A DNA stretch of 64,000 bases from Amphritea sp. 1_MG-2023 (GTDB lineage Bacteria; Pseudomonadota; Gammaproteobacteria; Pseudomonadales; Balneatricaceae): NCBI RefSeq assembly GCF_030547545.1, contig NZ_JAUOQE010000002.1, positions 124,001-188,000 of the forward strand, in the 5' to 3' direction. The notes below the pieces were generated by a model, which did no database searches, was not told the DNA's origin, and worked only from the letters and a program-made list of their open reading frames with translations. This document shows, in pieces, positions 18,149 through 26,362 of the stretch. The translations under genes and the position numbers were made by a program. The first letter of the stretch is position 1. Every line of letters starts with the position of its first letter.

Positions 18149-19096
18149 TTACTCTTTCATGTACTCCAGTAACGCTTTAGAGGCTTCATAGTCATTGGCG
18201 ACCACGTCTTCAGCGAATTTGCCGCCGATCCAATAAATACCAGCACCGGTGGTGGCACTAAGCTCTTTAACCCGATCGCTGGAAAGAGCTTTCTCAGCAA
18301 TCTCACCGATACGCTGCTTAACTTCTTCAGGTGTACCTTTCTTCACAAACAGGCCATTCCAAGTCGTTTGGCTTATACCGGTTTGTTCATTTAGTGTGGC
18401 AACATCAGGCGCAATGCTGAGGCGATCGCGGGTTAGCGATGCGAGCAGCTTAACATCGCCGGATTGCAGGCATGAAAGAATCAGCTGTGTCGTGGTGTTA
18501 ATGACATCAGCATCGCCATTTGCAAGGGTAGAGCAGTCAAGCAAATCGAAAGCGGCATCAGAGGAAAATTTTATACCCTCTTGGGCAGCGGCTTTAAAGG
18601 TGACTGCAGTTGGCAGTGCCTGATAGCCAAAGTGACCTAGAGATATATTGTGAGTCTGGGAGTATTCGGCTAGTTCTTCAATGTTGTTGTATTTGGAGTC
18701 AGCTTTAGTGGCCAGCACAAATGGGTAATCGAGGAAGATACCAATAGGCTCAAATGAATCTTTGTCATATGGGGCATTACCGGATAGCAGATGGGTGGTA
18801 AGAATATCGGCCACAAATGAGCCGATGGTCAGGCCATCAGCCCGAGCACGGGCGACGTTAGAAGCCCCCACAATACCGCCACCGCCAGGTTTGTTTACGA
18901 CAGTCGCAGGCTTATCCGTTTCTTTTGCCATCTCTTCCGCAATTATGCGGGTCAAGATATCTTCAAGATCACCCGGAGGCCATGGCACTACGAACTTTAC
19001 CGGGCGGTTAGGGTAGTCGGAGGCATTTGCAACTGAACCGATAAATGGAGCCGTTGCAAGTGCAGCCAGAGCACAGATCTTTATTATTCTCTTCAT
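18149..19096 (-). CDS. TTT transporter periplasmic binding protein (TctC/Bug family)
   Basis: 315 residues. A signal peptide (MKRIIKICAL to VANAS) is followed by the Bug-family start YPNRPVKFVVPWPPG and the VVNKPGGGGIVGASNVARA segment, which form the ligand pocket of these Venus-flytrap proteins. They bind mono-, di- or tricarboxylates or amino-carboxylates and deliver them to TctAB. WPPGDLEDILTR departs from the more usual PxGGxxDxxAR, with acidic residues where Gly and Asp normally sit, which may mean a different ligand. The ATG at 19096 has AGAGGA at proper distance; the ATG at 19102 is too close. Confidence 0.92.
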   Translation of the reverse strand: MKRIIKICALAALATAPFIGSVANASDYPNRPVKFVVPWPPGDLEDILTRIIAEEMAKETDKPATVVNKPGGGGIVGASNVARARADGLTIGSFVADILTTHLLSGNAPYDKDSFEPIGIFLDYPFVLATKADSKYNNIEELAEYSQTHNISLGHFGYQALPTAVTFKAAAQEGIKFSSDAAFDLLDCSTLANGDADVINTTTQLILSCLQSGDVKLLASLTRDRLSIAPDVATLNEQTGISQTTWNGLFVKKGTPEEVKQRIGEIAEKALSSDRVKELSATTGAGIYWIGGKFAEDVVANDYEASKALLEYMKE

Positions 19097-19130
19097 GGGC
19101 ATTCCTCTAAGTTTTTTCGGTTGTTATAAA

Positions 19131-19607
19131 TTATTTTTTCTTTAATGGTACGATCAGTACAGGGATCTCACTATGGTGAATCACCTTTTGGGCTGTTGAG
19201 CCCAGAAAGACGCGAGACATGGACGAGGTTTCTCTATCTCCCATAATGATCATGCTTGCATTCAGCCGCTTAGCCGCTTTCAGGATAACCTGATCGGGCT
19301 TGCCAGGCGAAACCTGAATTGTTGGTTCATAAGGCAGCTCGAAATCATCCTCGAGCTCACTGTTAAGAAATGCTTCTATGCGCTCGCCGATACGTTTCTT
19401 GAAACTGTCGATCAATTGTTGCTTATGTTTTTGCGATGCATTGACCGGCAAGAAATCGTCGATAAAATCATCCATCGGTTCGAGTGCGTGCAGGAATACG
19501 ATACGTGCGTGGTTATTAATGGCCTGTTTGACGGCCATCCGAAACGCCGGTCGGCTGCCTTCAGTGATATCACTGGCGTACAGAATGGTGTCGATGTCAG
19601 GTAGCAT
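19131..19607 (-). CDS. universal stress protein (UspA family) linked to the TTT transporter
   Basis: 158 residues, a single Usp domain. ILYASDITEGSRPAFRMAV at the N-terminus and MGDRETSSMSRVFLGSTAQKVIHH near the C-terminus form the nucleotide pocket. The consensus G-2x-G-9x-G-S/T is imperfect (the second Gly is replaced), so ATP binding is uncertain. Usp proteins encoded with solute transporters, such as TeaD with the TeaABC ectoine TRAP system, modulate transport in response to nucleotide. It is first in the operon, 34 bp ahead of tctC. A shared 18-bp operator is 62 bp upstream. Confidence 0.88.
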   Translation of the reverse strand: MLPDIDTILYASDITEGSRPAFRMAVKQAINNHARIVFLHALEPMDDFIDDFLPVNASQKHKQQLIDSFKKRIGERIEAFLNSELEDDFELPYEPTIQVSPGKPDQVILKAAKRLNASMIIMGDRETSSMSRVFLGSTAQKVIHHSEIPVLIVPLKKK

Positions 19608-19668
19608 ATTAATAGTCCGTTTGAATTTTTCTTACATCTCATTACAGAGCAAAATGCCGCCACTGAAT

Positions 19669-19686
19669 ATCAACCATATGGTTGAT
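19669..19686. promoter_or_regulatory. inverted-repeat operator ATCAACC-N4-GGTTGAT, copy 2
   Basis: ATCAACCATATGGTTGAT is a perfect palindrome 62-79 bp upstream of uspA. The sequence that follows has only a weak -35/-10 pair, which would fit an activator site abutting the promoter. Confidence 0.82.
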
Positions 19687-19819
19687 CGGGCTTTTATACG
19701 ATCTTTATCAGCAGCAGAGCCAGCCGTCTCATCCGTTTGTGCAATTTACCGCTGTGCAACGGCGATCGGTTTCTGTTGCTGTCTGTAATCTATTTAAGCG
19801 GATTTGATAGGGGGGGCTC

Positions 19820-20043
19820 TATCGGCCAAAGGGTTGAGAAGGGTAAGTTAAGGACAAAAAAAAGAGCTTACCGGGGTAAGCTCTGAAAAGCCTTCAACAG
19901 AAGACGTGCGAAGCGACGCACTCACTGGATGTTGTTGCAAGTCTATCCATGGTGTCAGTAGTACGCTGCCTGTCAAGCCAGAACAACAGACTATGCTATT
20001 AAGCCTGTTCGTTACGCCGTTCGGTATCGACCAAAGGGTTGAG
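19820..20043. repeat. 19-bp direct repeat pair flanking the tyrS terminator
   Basis: TATCGGCCAAAGGGTTGAG at 19820-19838 and TATCGACCAAAGGGTTGAG at 20025-20043 differ at one base. The 186 bp between them hold the tyrS terminator and otherwise unrecognised sequence. Could be a duplication scar. Confidence 0.5.
19856..19884 (-). terminator. Rho-independent terminator of tyrS
   Basis: A perfect 10-bp stem (AGAGCTTACC at 19863-19872 with GGTAAGCTCT at 19875-19884) is followed on the minus strand by a run of eight T residues. It is 190 bp beyond the tyrS stop, the only terminator in that direction. Confidence 0.88.
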
Positions 20044-20073
20044 CCAAGGTTGCTGTTACCACCGAGCGAACCA

Positions 20074-21354
20074 TTAACTTTGGTTAAGGCAGGCTAGCGT
20101 GAACTGTTTCTTGCCCCGACGTAGCAGCACAAATCGTTGATGCAGTGCCACGGCCTGAGTAATCGCTTGATCGGCATCTGTGGCGGTTACGCCATTCAGT
20201 TGTACCGCGCCGGCAGCGATGAATTCTCGCGCCTGACGGCGAGAGGAAGCCAGATCTGAGCTGACCAGTAGATCCGTCAAGGTCATGGGCAGGCTCACCT
20301 CGCAGCAGGGCAAACCATCCTGTTCGAGTTGTTGAAACTCCGCCTGGTTTAAGTCCTCGACTTGACCACTAAACAGCGCGCTGGAGATTCGTTGAGCCTG
20401 TTCAAGGGCGCAATCACCATGCACGAGGCGGGTCATCTGTTCGGCTAGAATACGTTGCGCTTCGGGTTTTTGTGCCCGCTGTTGATCATCTTGCTCTATT
20501 TGCTGAATCTCTTTTAGAGATAAAAAGGTGTAATAACGCAGAAATCGATACACATCGGCATCGGCGGTATTGAGCCAAAACTGGTAGAAACCATAGGGCG
20601 AGGTCTTGTGTGGGTCGAGCCAGATAGCGCCGGATTCGGTTTTACCAAACTTGGTACCATCGGCTTTAGTGATCAGCGGTAAGGTTATGCCGAATACCGA
20701 TTGTTGATTGAGGCGACGGGTTAGATCAATGCCGGCGGTGATGTTACCCCATTGATCATTACCGCCAATCTGTAGCGTGCAGTCATAGCGGCGATTCAGT
20801 TCGGTAAAGTCGTAGGACTGAAGCAAACTATAGGAAAATTCAGTAAACGAGATGCCTTGATCAGGGCGTTCGATACGTTGCCGCACGGACTCTTTATTAA
20901 TCATCGCATTGACGGAGAAATGCTTACCGATATCACGCAAAAAAGACATGATATCCATGCCGGCCATCCAATCGCCATTATTGGCAATGAGGGCGGCATT
21001 ATTCGTCTTATCAGTATTGATAAAGTGGGATAATTGATGGCTAATGCTTTGAATCCAACGATCGACGGTTTCGGCCGTGTTGAGGCTGCGCTCAGTCGCT
21101 TTAAAGCTTGGATCACCAATCATGCCGGTGGCACCACCAATCAGTGCGACGGGGCGATGGCCTGCCAGTTGAAACCGCTTCAACATCAATAATGGCACGA
21201 GGTGGCCAATATGGAGGCTGTCTGCGGTAGGATCAAAGCCACAATAGAGCGTGCGGGGCGGTTGTAGGTGTTCAGCCAGTGTATCGATGTCGCCACTGTG
21301 TTGGGCGATCAGTCCTCGACCCTGAAGGTCATTGAGTAACGTGTTATCGGTCAT
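20074..21354 (-). CDS. tyrS: tyrosyl-tRNA synthetase
   Basis: 426 residues, collinear with E. coli TyrS. The HIGH motif (HIGH, 48-51) and the KMSKS-equivalent KFGKT (235-239) are intact, as are the tyrosine pocket ([27 protein letters not shown]) and a C-terminal S4-type RNA-binding domain. It charges tRNA-Tyr in the cytoplasm. Its place is unusual: it lies 61 bp behind an aldehyde dehydrogenase and porin gene, with no terminator or obvious promoter between, and its terminator is far downstream. It could be the only copy or a second one; the window cannot tell. Confidence 0.96.
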   Translation of the reverse strand: MTDNTLLNDLQGRGLIAQHSGDIDTLAEHLQPPRTLYCGFDPTADSLHIGHLVPLLMLKRFQLAGHRPVALIGGATGMIGDPSFKATERSLNTAETVDRWIQSISHQLSHFINTDKTNNAALIANNGDWMAGMDIMSFLRDIGKHFSVNAMINKESVRQRIERPDQGISFTEFSYSLLQSYDFTELNRRYDCTLQIGGNDQWGNITAGIDLTRRLNQQSVFGITLPLITKADGTKFGKTESGAIWLDPHKTSPYGFYQFWLNTADADVYRFLRYYTFLSLKEIQQIEQDDQQRAQKPEAQRILAEQMTRLVHGDCALEQAQRISSALFSGQVEDLNQAEFQQLEQDGLPCCEVSLPMTLTDLLVSSDLASSRRQAREFIAAGAVQLNGVTATDADQAITQAVALHQRFVLLRRGKKQFTLACLNQS

Positions 21355-21415
21355 TTGGGTGTCATTATCGGTAATTTAACAGTAAGCGGGGCGTTTACCC
21401 CGCAACGGACAGCGA

Positions 21416-22828
21416 TTATTTGTTGATATTGATAACCTGCAGACGGGTATATTCGAGCATCCCTTGTTCGCCAAACTCGACACCGAATCCAGACATTTTA
21501 CAGCCACCAAAGGGTGCGTGCGGCAGTACTTCGGCATGGCCATTGATCCACGCGGTACCACATTCAAGGCGGCTGGCTAATTGCGTCGCGGTGTCAATAT
21601 CCGCCGACCAGATAGAGCCGCCAAGGCCTACATCGGCTGCATTAGCGCGGGCCAGCGCTTCTTCAACATCCTGATAACGGATAATTGGCAGTACTGGGCC
21701 AAACTGTTCTTCATCGACTAAGCGAGTGCCGTCAGTGATATCGGCGACCAGGGTTGGTGGGAAGAAGTAGCCAGGGCCCGCTAGTCGTTCGCCGCCGCAC
21801 AAAATCCGAGCGCCCTGTGCTTTAGCATCATCAACCAAGGCGGTGACGATTTTTAATTGATTCGCATTCTGTACGGGGCCAAAGGTCACCTCGGCGTCCA
21901 GACCATTACCGACTACCTGCGCTTGGGCCAGTTCGACCAACTTGTTACACAGCGCATCATAGATATCATCATGGACATAGAGGCGTTTAAGGGCTGCGCA
22001 GGTTTGTCCCATATTCAGGAAGGCGGTTTGAAAAATACCTTCGGCCACGGCATCAACATCGACATCAGGTAAAATAATCGCCGCATCGTTACCGCCAAGT
22101 TCTAATGTCAGGCGTTTAAGGTTGGTGGCGGCGCTGCTCATAATCCGCTGACCGGTAGGTGTTGAACCGGTAAAGACTATTTTGCTGATACCGGGGTGGC
22201 TGCTGATCGCGCCGCCGATTTCCGCTTGGCCTGTGACCACATTGAGCACCCCCGCAGGCAGGACTTGGTTGATCAACTCTACCAGTCTGAGGGTGTTCAG
22301 TGGGGTATATTCAGAGGGCTTGCAAACAACCGTATTACCGGTGCGCAGGGCCGGCATGATATGCCAAATGGCGATCATTAAAGGCCAGTTCCAAGGGGTA
22401 ATAGAGGCGACAACACCCAATGGCTTATGATGTGCTTCAATCCGCTTATGCTCGCTGTCTTCGATAATGTCGACGGGGATTGGAAGGTCGGCATTGTAAC
22501 GGGTCCAAGCGACGGCACCGGCCACTTCTGCATGGGCAAGAAACATCGGTTTGCCCTGTTCCAAGACAATGATCTCAGCCAGTTCATCGGCATTGGCGGC
22601 GATAACATCCGCGATGCTGTGCAACAGCGCCTGACGTTCGGCATCAGGGGTGTGTTGCCAAGATTTAAACGCTTCGGCAGCGGCCTCGACCGCCTGATCG
22701 AGCTGATCAACAGAGGCCAGTGGGGCAGACGCAACCACCGTTTCAGTTGCCGGGTTAATAACATCAAAATTTCCGGCGGCTCCGGCTACTTTTTCGCCAT
22801 TGATGGTTAATGAAAATGAGGTCAGCAT
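21416..22828 (-). CDS. NAD(P)-dependent aldehyde dehydrogenase
   Basis: 470 residues. ALDH hallmarks: N146 in TPWNWPL, the nucleotide-binding FTGSTPTG at 219-226, general base E243 in LELGGNDAA and nucleophile C277 in MGQTCAALKR. The ATG at 22828 follows AGGAG; the longer frame up to 22993 overlaps the porin gene and is rejected. It should oxidise an aldehyde to the acid, possibly the semialdehyde made by the omega-aminotransferase 7 kb away. That link is inferred from the shared operator in front of the porin-ALDH unit, not from the sequence of the enzyme. Confidence 0.93.
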   Translation of the reverse strand: MLTSFSLTINGEKVAGAAGNFDVINPATETVVASAPLASVDQLDQAVEAAAEAFKSWQHTPDAERQALLHSIADVIAANADELAEIIVLEQGKPMFLAHAEVAGAVAWTRYNADLPIPVDIIEDSEHKRIEAHHKPLGVVASITPWNWPLMIAIWHIMPALRTGNTVVCKPSEYTPLNTLRLVELINQVLPAGVLNVVTGQAEIGGAISSHPGISKIVFTGSTPTGQRIMSSAATNLKRLTLELGGNDAAIILPDVDVDAVAEGIFQTAFLNMGQTCAALKRLYVHDDIYDALCNKLVELAQAQVVGNGLDAEVTFGPVQNANQLKIVTALVDDAKAQGARILCGGERLAGPGYFFPPTLVADITDGTRLVDEEQFGPVLPIIRYQDVEEALARANAADVGLGGSIWSADIDTATQLASRLECGTAWINGHAEVLPHAPFGGCKMSGFGVEFGEQGMLEYTRLQVININK

Positions 22829-22849
22829 CTTGATTCTCCTGAAGACAAG

Positions 22850-22873
22850 AGAGCCCTGCATAGACAGGGCTCT
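22850..22873 (-). terminator. hairpin between porin and aldehyde dehydrogenase genes
   Basis: A perfect 9-bp stem (AGAGCCCTG / CAGGGCTCT) with a 6-nt loop. No T run follows, so it is more likely a processing or mRNA-stability structure, or a leaky terminator that lowers downstream expression, than a full stop. Confidence 0.5.
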
Positions 22874-22898
22874 ATTATCGTTATATGGATATAGCTTT

Positions 22899-24203
22899 TT
22901 AGAAAGGTACGATGGCCAGTACCTGAACATAGGTATTGGTATTGGTATTACCTTGGGTGTTATTAGCAGATTTTGGAGTATAGAGACCGACAAGAGGACT
23001 GATAATTAAGTGCTCATTAACCACCCATTCTGCCCAGATATCAACTTCATCTGCATCATTGTCTCCGCTATTGGCCGCAGTATCTTCATACTTGAAATAC
23101 ATTACACCAACAGTGAGTGTCTCAGCGGGGTGTGCTGTTACAGAAAAATAATGAATATCTGAATCCGTTGCAAATGGGCCTGCATAGCTTGCGGCAACTT
23201 CCCCCTGGAACCAGGTACCGTATCCACGATTGAAGCCGTAAAATAATGGATCATATCCTGTATCGTAACTGGTTAAGCGGTAGTTAACGCTTGGTGACCA
23301 TGGAATATCGGCAAAGGTCCAGCCTGCTTCGGCATACCATGCGTTGGTATCAGCACCGGTCACGCCATTTTCTTGGGTTGTATATTCGGAGGACAGGAAC
23401 AGGTTTTCAACACCGGCATTACCTTGGTAACGAATACTCGTTGTTGTTTGACCGTCGCGACCTTCATGGCCATTAAATGCGGCTTCGTTAGCATTAACAC
23501 CGAGACCTTTCACGTGTAGCAGACCGAAAGTACCGTGATCAGCAGTATATTCTAGGTTTGCACCTGCAAGCTCCATGCTTGATTGTCCTGGATTGTCTGA
23601 TTTAAGCCAGAATAGATCAGAGCGAAGACCGGTTTCAGGGCCTGCTCTTAGTACGAAGGTGTTGTCGAATGCGCGTCGACCGCCCAGCCAGTATGCACCA
23701 CCATTATCCAGACTAGTGCCATAATCATCAAAACCTTCTCCTAAATTCAAGGCGTCGCCATTGATGATGAAACCGTCACCAAAAGAAATATTCTGACGAC
23801 CTAAAGAGATCTCAAACATATCTGTTCGGAACCCTGCATAGAGGTCCTCAATTTCAGTATGGCGTTCTTCACCTGTAGTAAATCCGGCAGCATCACCATC
23901 CCCCCAGGTTCCTGTACTCATAGCATTGATTGCACCAAAAAGTGATCCGCTATTTCCGACATCAAAACTGCCTGAAAAACCATATTTGGCATAGGCTTCT
24001 GTCCATGCAGGGGACTCTTTAGTTTGTGATCCGATTGGGTAATTTTCTTCACTACTAAAATATCCAGCAATGATTTCAATATCCAGATTGAGTTCTTTGC
24101 CATCATCTTTAATTAGGTTGTAGGCAGAGGCAGAACCTGAAGCCAGGGCAATCGCTGAACCCAAAGCTACAGCGGAAAGCTTTTGTTTAAAGTGTTGCGT
24201 CAT
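22899..24203 (-). CDS. outer-membrane beta-barrel porin, alginate-export-like
   Basis: 434 residues. A signal peptide (MTQHFKQKLS to SASA) is followed by alternating aromatic/hydrophilic strands and a C-terminal Phe (AIVPF), the outer-membrane assembly signal. Segments such as LYAGFRTDMFEISLGRQNI and AYWLGGRRAFDNTFVLRAG resemble the alginate-export (AlgE-type) barrel family, whose members also serve as specific channels for small carboxylates. The ATG at 24203 is chosen because GGAGG lies 9 nt upstream; ATG 24209 is only 3 nt from it. An operator copy is 116 bp upstream. It heads a porin-ALDH-tyrS run. Confidence 0.85.
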   Translation of the reverse strand: MTQHFKQKLSAVALGSAIALASGSASAYNLIKDDGKELNLDIEIIAGYFSSEENYPIGSQTKESPAWTEAYAKYGFSGSFDVGNSGSLFGAINAMSTGTWGDGDAAGFTTGEERHTEIEDLYAGFRTDMFEISLGRQNISFGDGFIINGDALNLGEGFDDYGTSLDNGGAYWLGGRRAFDNTFVLRAGPETGLRSDLFWLKSDNPGQSSMELAGANLEYTADHGTFGLLHVKGLGVNANEAAFNGHEGRDGQTTTSIRYQGNAGVENLFLSSEYTTQENGVTGADTNAWYAEAGWTFADIPWSPSVNYRLTSYDTGYDPLFYGFNRGYGTWFQGEVAASYAGPFATDSDIHYFSVTAHPAETLTVGVMYFKYEDTAANSGDNDADEVDIWAEWVVNEHLIISPLVGLYTPKSANNTQGNTNTNTYVQVLAIVPF

Positions 24204-24318
24204 CGACATGATCCTCCGAGGGATTCTTGGTATTTTTTTATGGCAGCGGTGGTTACTGAAGGGGTAGATAACCACACATGCTGCAGCTTTATTCGACCTG
24301 TTATCCGGTTTAAAAGTA

Positions 24319-24336
24319 ATCAACCTTATGGTTGAT
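24319..24336. promoter_or_regulatory. inverted-repeat operator ATCAACC-N4-GGTTGAT, copy 3
   Basis: ATCAACCTTATGGTTGAT has the same 7-bp arms as the other two copies and differs from copy 2 only in the spacer. It lies 116-133 bp upstream of the porin start. Confidence 0.82.
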
Positions 24337-25108
24337 AAGTGGGGCTTGTATTTTTATTCAGGTTCTGGAAGGTTACTGATGAGGGAGCTGGTTAGTGTAT
24401 GGCACTGTATAAAAATGTATTTCCCAATGAGTTTCAGCGTAAAGCGTTGGAGTTAATTTATGATCTGGCTCACTCTCAGTGAACAATTTTTTCTGATAGA
24501 ACCGGAGATGCATCACCGGGGGTAGGTGTTTATAGTCGATGCACCGGCATTGAAAAGCAGTCCGATACAGCTTGTGGCAAAATGGATCAGCTTAGTCCGA
24601 AGCGATGTCAGTCATACCGATGACTGGGTGGTGACTCTGGATTTGTAGATGTCTCCGTATATCCTCAAGCAGGCAATTTATTATCAGGAATTTATAGTGT
24701 TGAATAATCATCGTTATGTGGCAGATATTTTTTAGCTATGACAGCCGTGTTATCCATGTGGCGTGAGGAATTATAGCGAGGTTGAGTTAGCACTAGTGCT
24801 AAGCTACAGACGTTTTTCGAATACAGTCTGAATGCTTTTATATGCCACAGCGAACTGGTAGCAAACGTTCTTTAGGATCGTCAGGGATCGTGTTTTAAGA
24901 TAGATGTGATCATTTCCCCAGAGCCGGATGATGTGTAGCTCAGGCTGAGACACTATCGACTTACTCATAGCCGACTTAATGGTTTTATTGGTCTTTTCAT
25001 CTGCGAGAAGGTGAGAAGCATGATGAGTAAAGAAAGCGGAGTAATGTTATGACGCAGTAGCCAGCGCATTCATTTTCTTGCCAACTTATACTGTATGGTG
25101 TAGAACTA
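24337..25108. other. long gap between porin promoter and LuxR regulator 2
   Basis: About 770 bp without an intact gene. Several short open stretches interrupted by stops occur, for example a 27-codon frame starting near 24399 (MALYKNVFPN...), which could be coding debris. None is recognisable. The region separates two divergently transcribed units and is longer than a promoter region needs. Confidence 0.4.
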
Positions 25109-25120
25109 TTAATATATTAA
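25109..25120. promoter_or_regulatory. TTAATATATTAA palindrome upstream of LuxR regulator 2
   Basis: A perfect 12-bp palindrome 40-51 bp before the start of the second luxR gene. The run TTAATATATTAAGT is identical to part of the 18-bp palindrome before the first luxR gene. Confidence 0.55.
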
Positions 25121-25159
25121 GTAAGCTAGAGTGATAATATAACCTGATGAGGTACTGTG

Positions 25160-25873
25160 ATGATAGCCGGTCTTAAGGTAACACAATCCAGTCTATCGTC
25201 TCTCCAGGATGAGAGTCTCAAACTTTTTACTGACGTATTTGGTATTCAAAAGGCGGCCGCCTATATGGTTGATAGCGGCTCGAAAATGTTTTCGTTTAAA
25301 AACTTCAACTTACAAACAGCTATGCAGCGGGAATATCTCGAGCATTTCCACCATTTAGATCCGTTCCATCCAAGCAATGTTGAGGATGAGGCGGCTGTTC
25401 AGCGATTGAGTGATGCGATTGCGTGGCATAGGCGGAATGACGACCCTTACTACTCCAAATTTCTGAACCGCTGGGGGATCGATGATACGATAGAAGTATA
25501 CCTTCATTCTGAAGGGCGTATTGTCGCTGGGTTATCACTTTTTTTGGATGAGGGGGTTAGTGAGCTGCTGAGTGCGGATATGAAGCGAATCGAGAGCTTA
25601 CGAAGATTCTTACAGTTCTCGATAGAGAACTATCTTGAATCACCTCAGCGGCGTAACTTTGAAGCGGTTTGTGACGAATACCATTTGACTGCCAAAGAGC
25701 GCGTAGTGCTGGAGCACGTTATTCAGGGCTTACCCCATAAAAGTATTGCAAATTGTTTGTGCTGCAGCTTGTCTACAGTAAAAACACACCTTCAGAATAT
25801 CTTTGAGAAAATGGCGGTGCGTAGTAAAGCAGAAATAATTTCATTGCTTTACAGTCAACTAAACTATCATTGA
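25160..25873 (+). CDS. LuxR-type transcriptional regulator 2
   Basis: 237 residues, a full-length paralogue of the regulator at 15133-15843. It shares the sensor-domain landmarks (DPYYSKFLNRWGIDDTIEVYL, then IVAGLSLF) and the helix-turn-helix LTAKERVVLEHVIQGLPHKSIA with STVKTHLQNIF. The ATG at 25160 is preferred to GTG 25157 for spacing from TGAGG. The two paralogues bracket the TTT/porin/ALDH genes. Likely a second input to the same regulon; its ligand is unknown. A bidirectional terminator separates it from the converging cupin gene. Confidence 0.88.
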   Translation: MIAGLKVTQSSLSSLQDESLKLFTDVFGIQKAAAYMVDSGSKMFSFKNFNLQTAMQREYLEHFHHLDPFHPSNVEDEAAVQRLSDAIAWHRRNDDPYYSKFLNRWGIDDTIEVYLHSEGRIVAGLSLFLDEGVSELLSADMKRIESLRRFLQFSIENYLESPQRRNFEAVCDEYHLTAKERVVLEHVIQGLPHKSIANCLCCSLSTVKTHLQNIFEKMAVRSKAEIISLLYSQLNYH

Positions 25874-25879
25874 TGATCT

Positions 25880-25920
25880 GAAAAGAACTCCGCCCTCTTA
25901 TTCAGGGCGGGGTTCTTTAA
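25880..25920. terminator. bidirectional Rho-independent terminator
   Basis: A 15-bp stem (25882-25896 with 25904-25918, one G-U) flanked by A and T runs lies between the converging luxR-2 and cupin genes. Confidence 0.88.
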
Positions 25921-25931
25921 GGCAAAACGAA

Positions 25932-26291
25932 TCAGAAAATTGCCAGATAATGTTTTACCATCTCATCTGACTCAATAATCCAGTCCAGATTTTCACCTTT
26001 TTCTATATACCAGCTCTCACCCGGGTCAAACGTCTTGCGTTCGCCACTGATGTTATCAACCAGTGTCACACACCCTTTAACCAAAGTCGCGTGTTCGGCA
26101 AAAGTGTGATCAACCTGGAACTTGCCTTGTGTGCAGGCAAAAATACCCAGGATCTGCGGATCGCCTTCCTGACCCACCAGTGCAGCGCCACTCGCCTGAG
26201 GGGCTCCTTCGAGTACTTTGGCCCCGAGATTAGCTACACTGCCAAACGGGGTAAGTTCAGTGGTATTTACTTTATCATTCAATATCAGCAT
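25932..26291 (-). CDS. DUF861 (cupin_3) protein
   Basis: 119 residues, one small beta-barrel. It matches the DUF861 cupin pattern: GIFACTQGKFQVDHTFAEHATLVKG, GERKTFDPGESWYIEKGENLDW and the end VKHYLAI. The typical ExxxxxxG and ExxxxW cupin positions are visible, and a metal site is possible but incomplete. Such cupins are frequently encoded beside PuuB-like FAD oxidases; their role is unproven. AGGA precedes the ATG at 26291. The gene lies 71 bp behind the FAD oxidase on the same strand, so they should form an operon. Confidence 0.82.
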   Translation of the reverse strand: MLILNDKVNTTELTPFGSVANLGAKVLEGAPQASGAALVGQEGDPQILGIFACTQGKFQVDHTFAEHATLVKGCVTLVDNISGERKTFDPGESWYIEKGENLDWIIESDEMVKHYLAIF

Positions 26292-26362
26292 CGTTGTTTC
26301 CTCTTTAGCACAATTGTTCAATGAATGGCGCACAGATCTGGCGCAATCCACCAGTGGGTAGT

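Larger units (their letters stand above)
19608..20073. other. intergenic region between uspA promoter and tyrS 3' end
   Basis: Contains the operator copy at 19669, the tyrS terminator at 19856 and a 19-bp direct repeat (TATCGRCCAAAGGGTTGAG at 19820-19838 and 20025-20043, one mismatch) that brackets the terminator. No tRNA or other gene is seen between the repeats. Confidence 0.55.
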
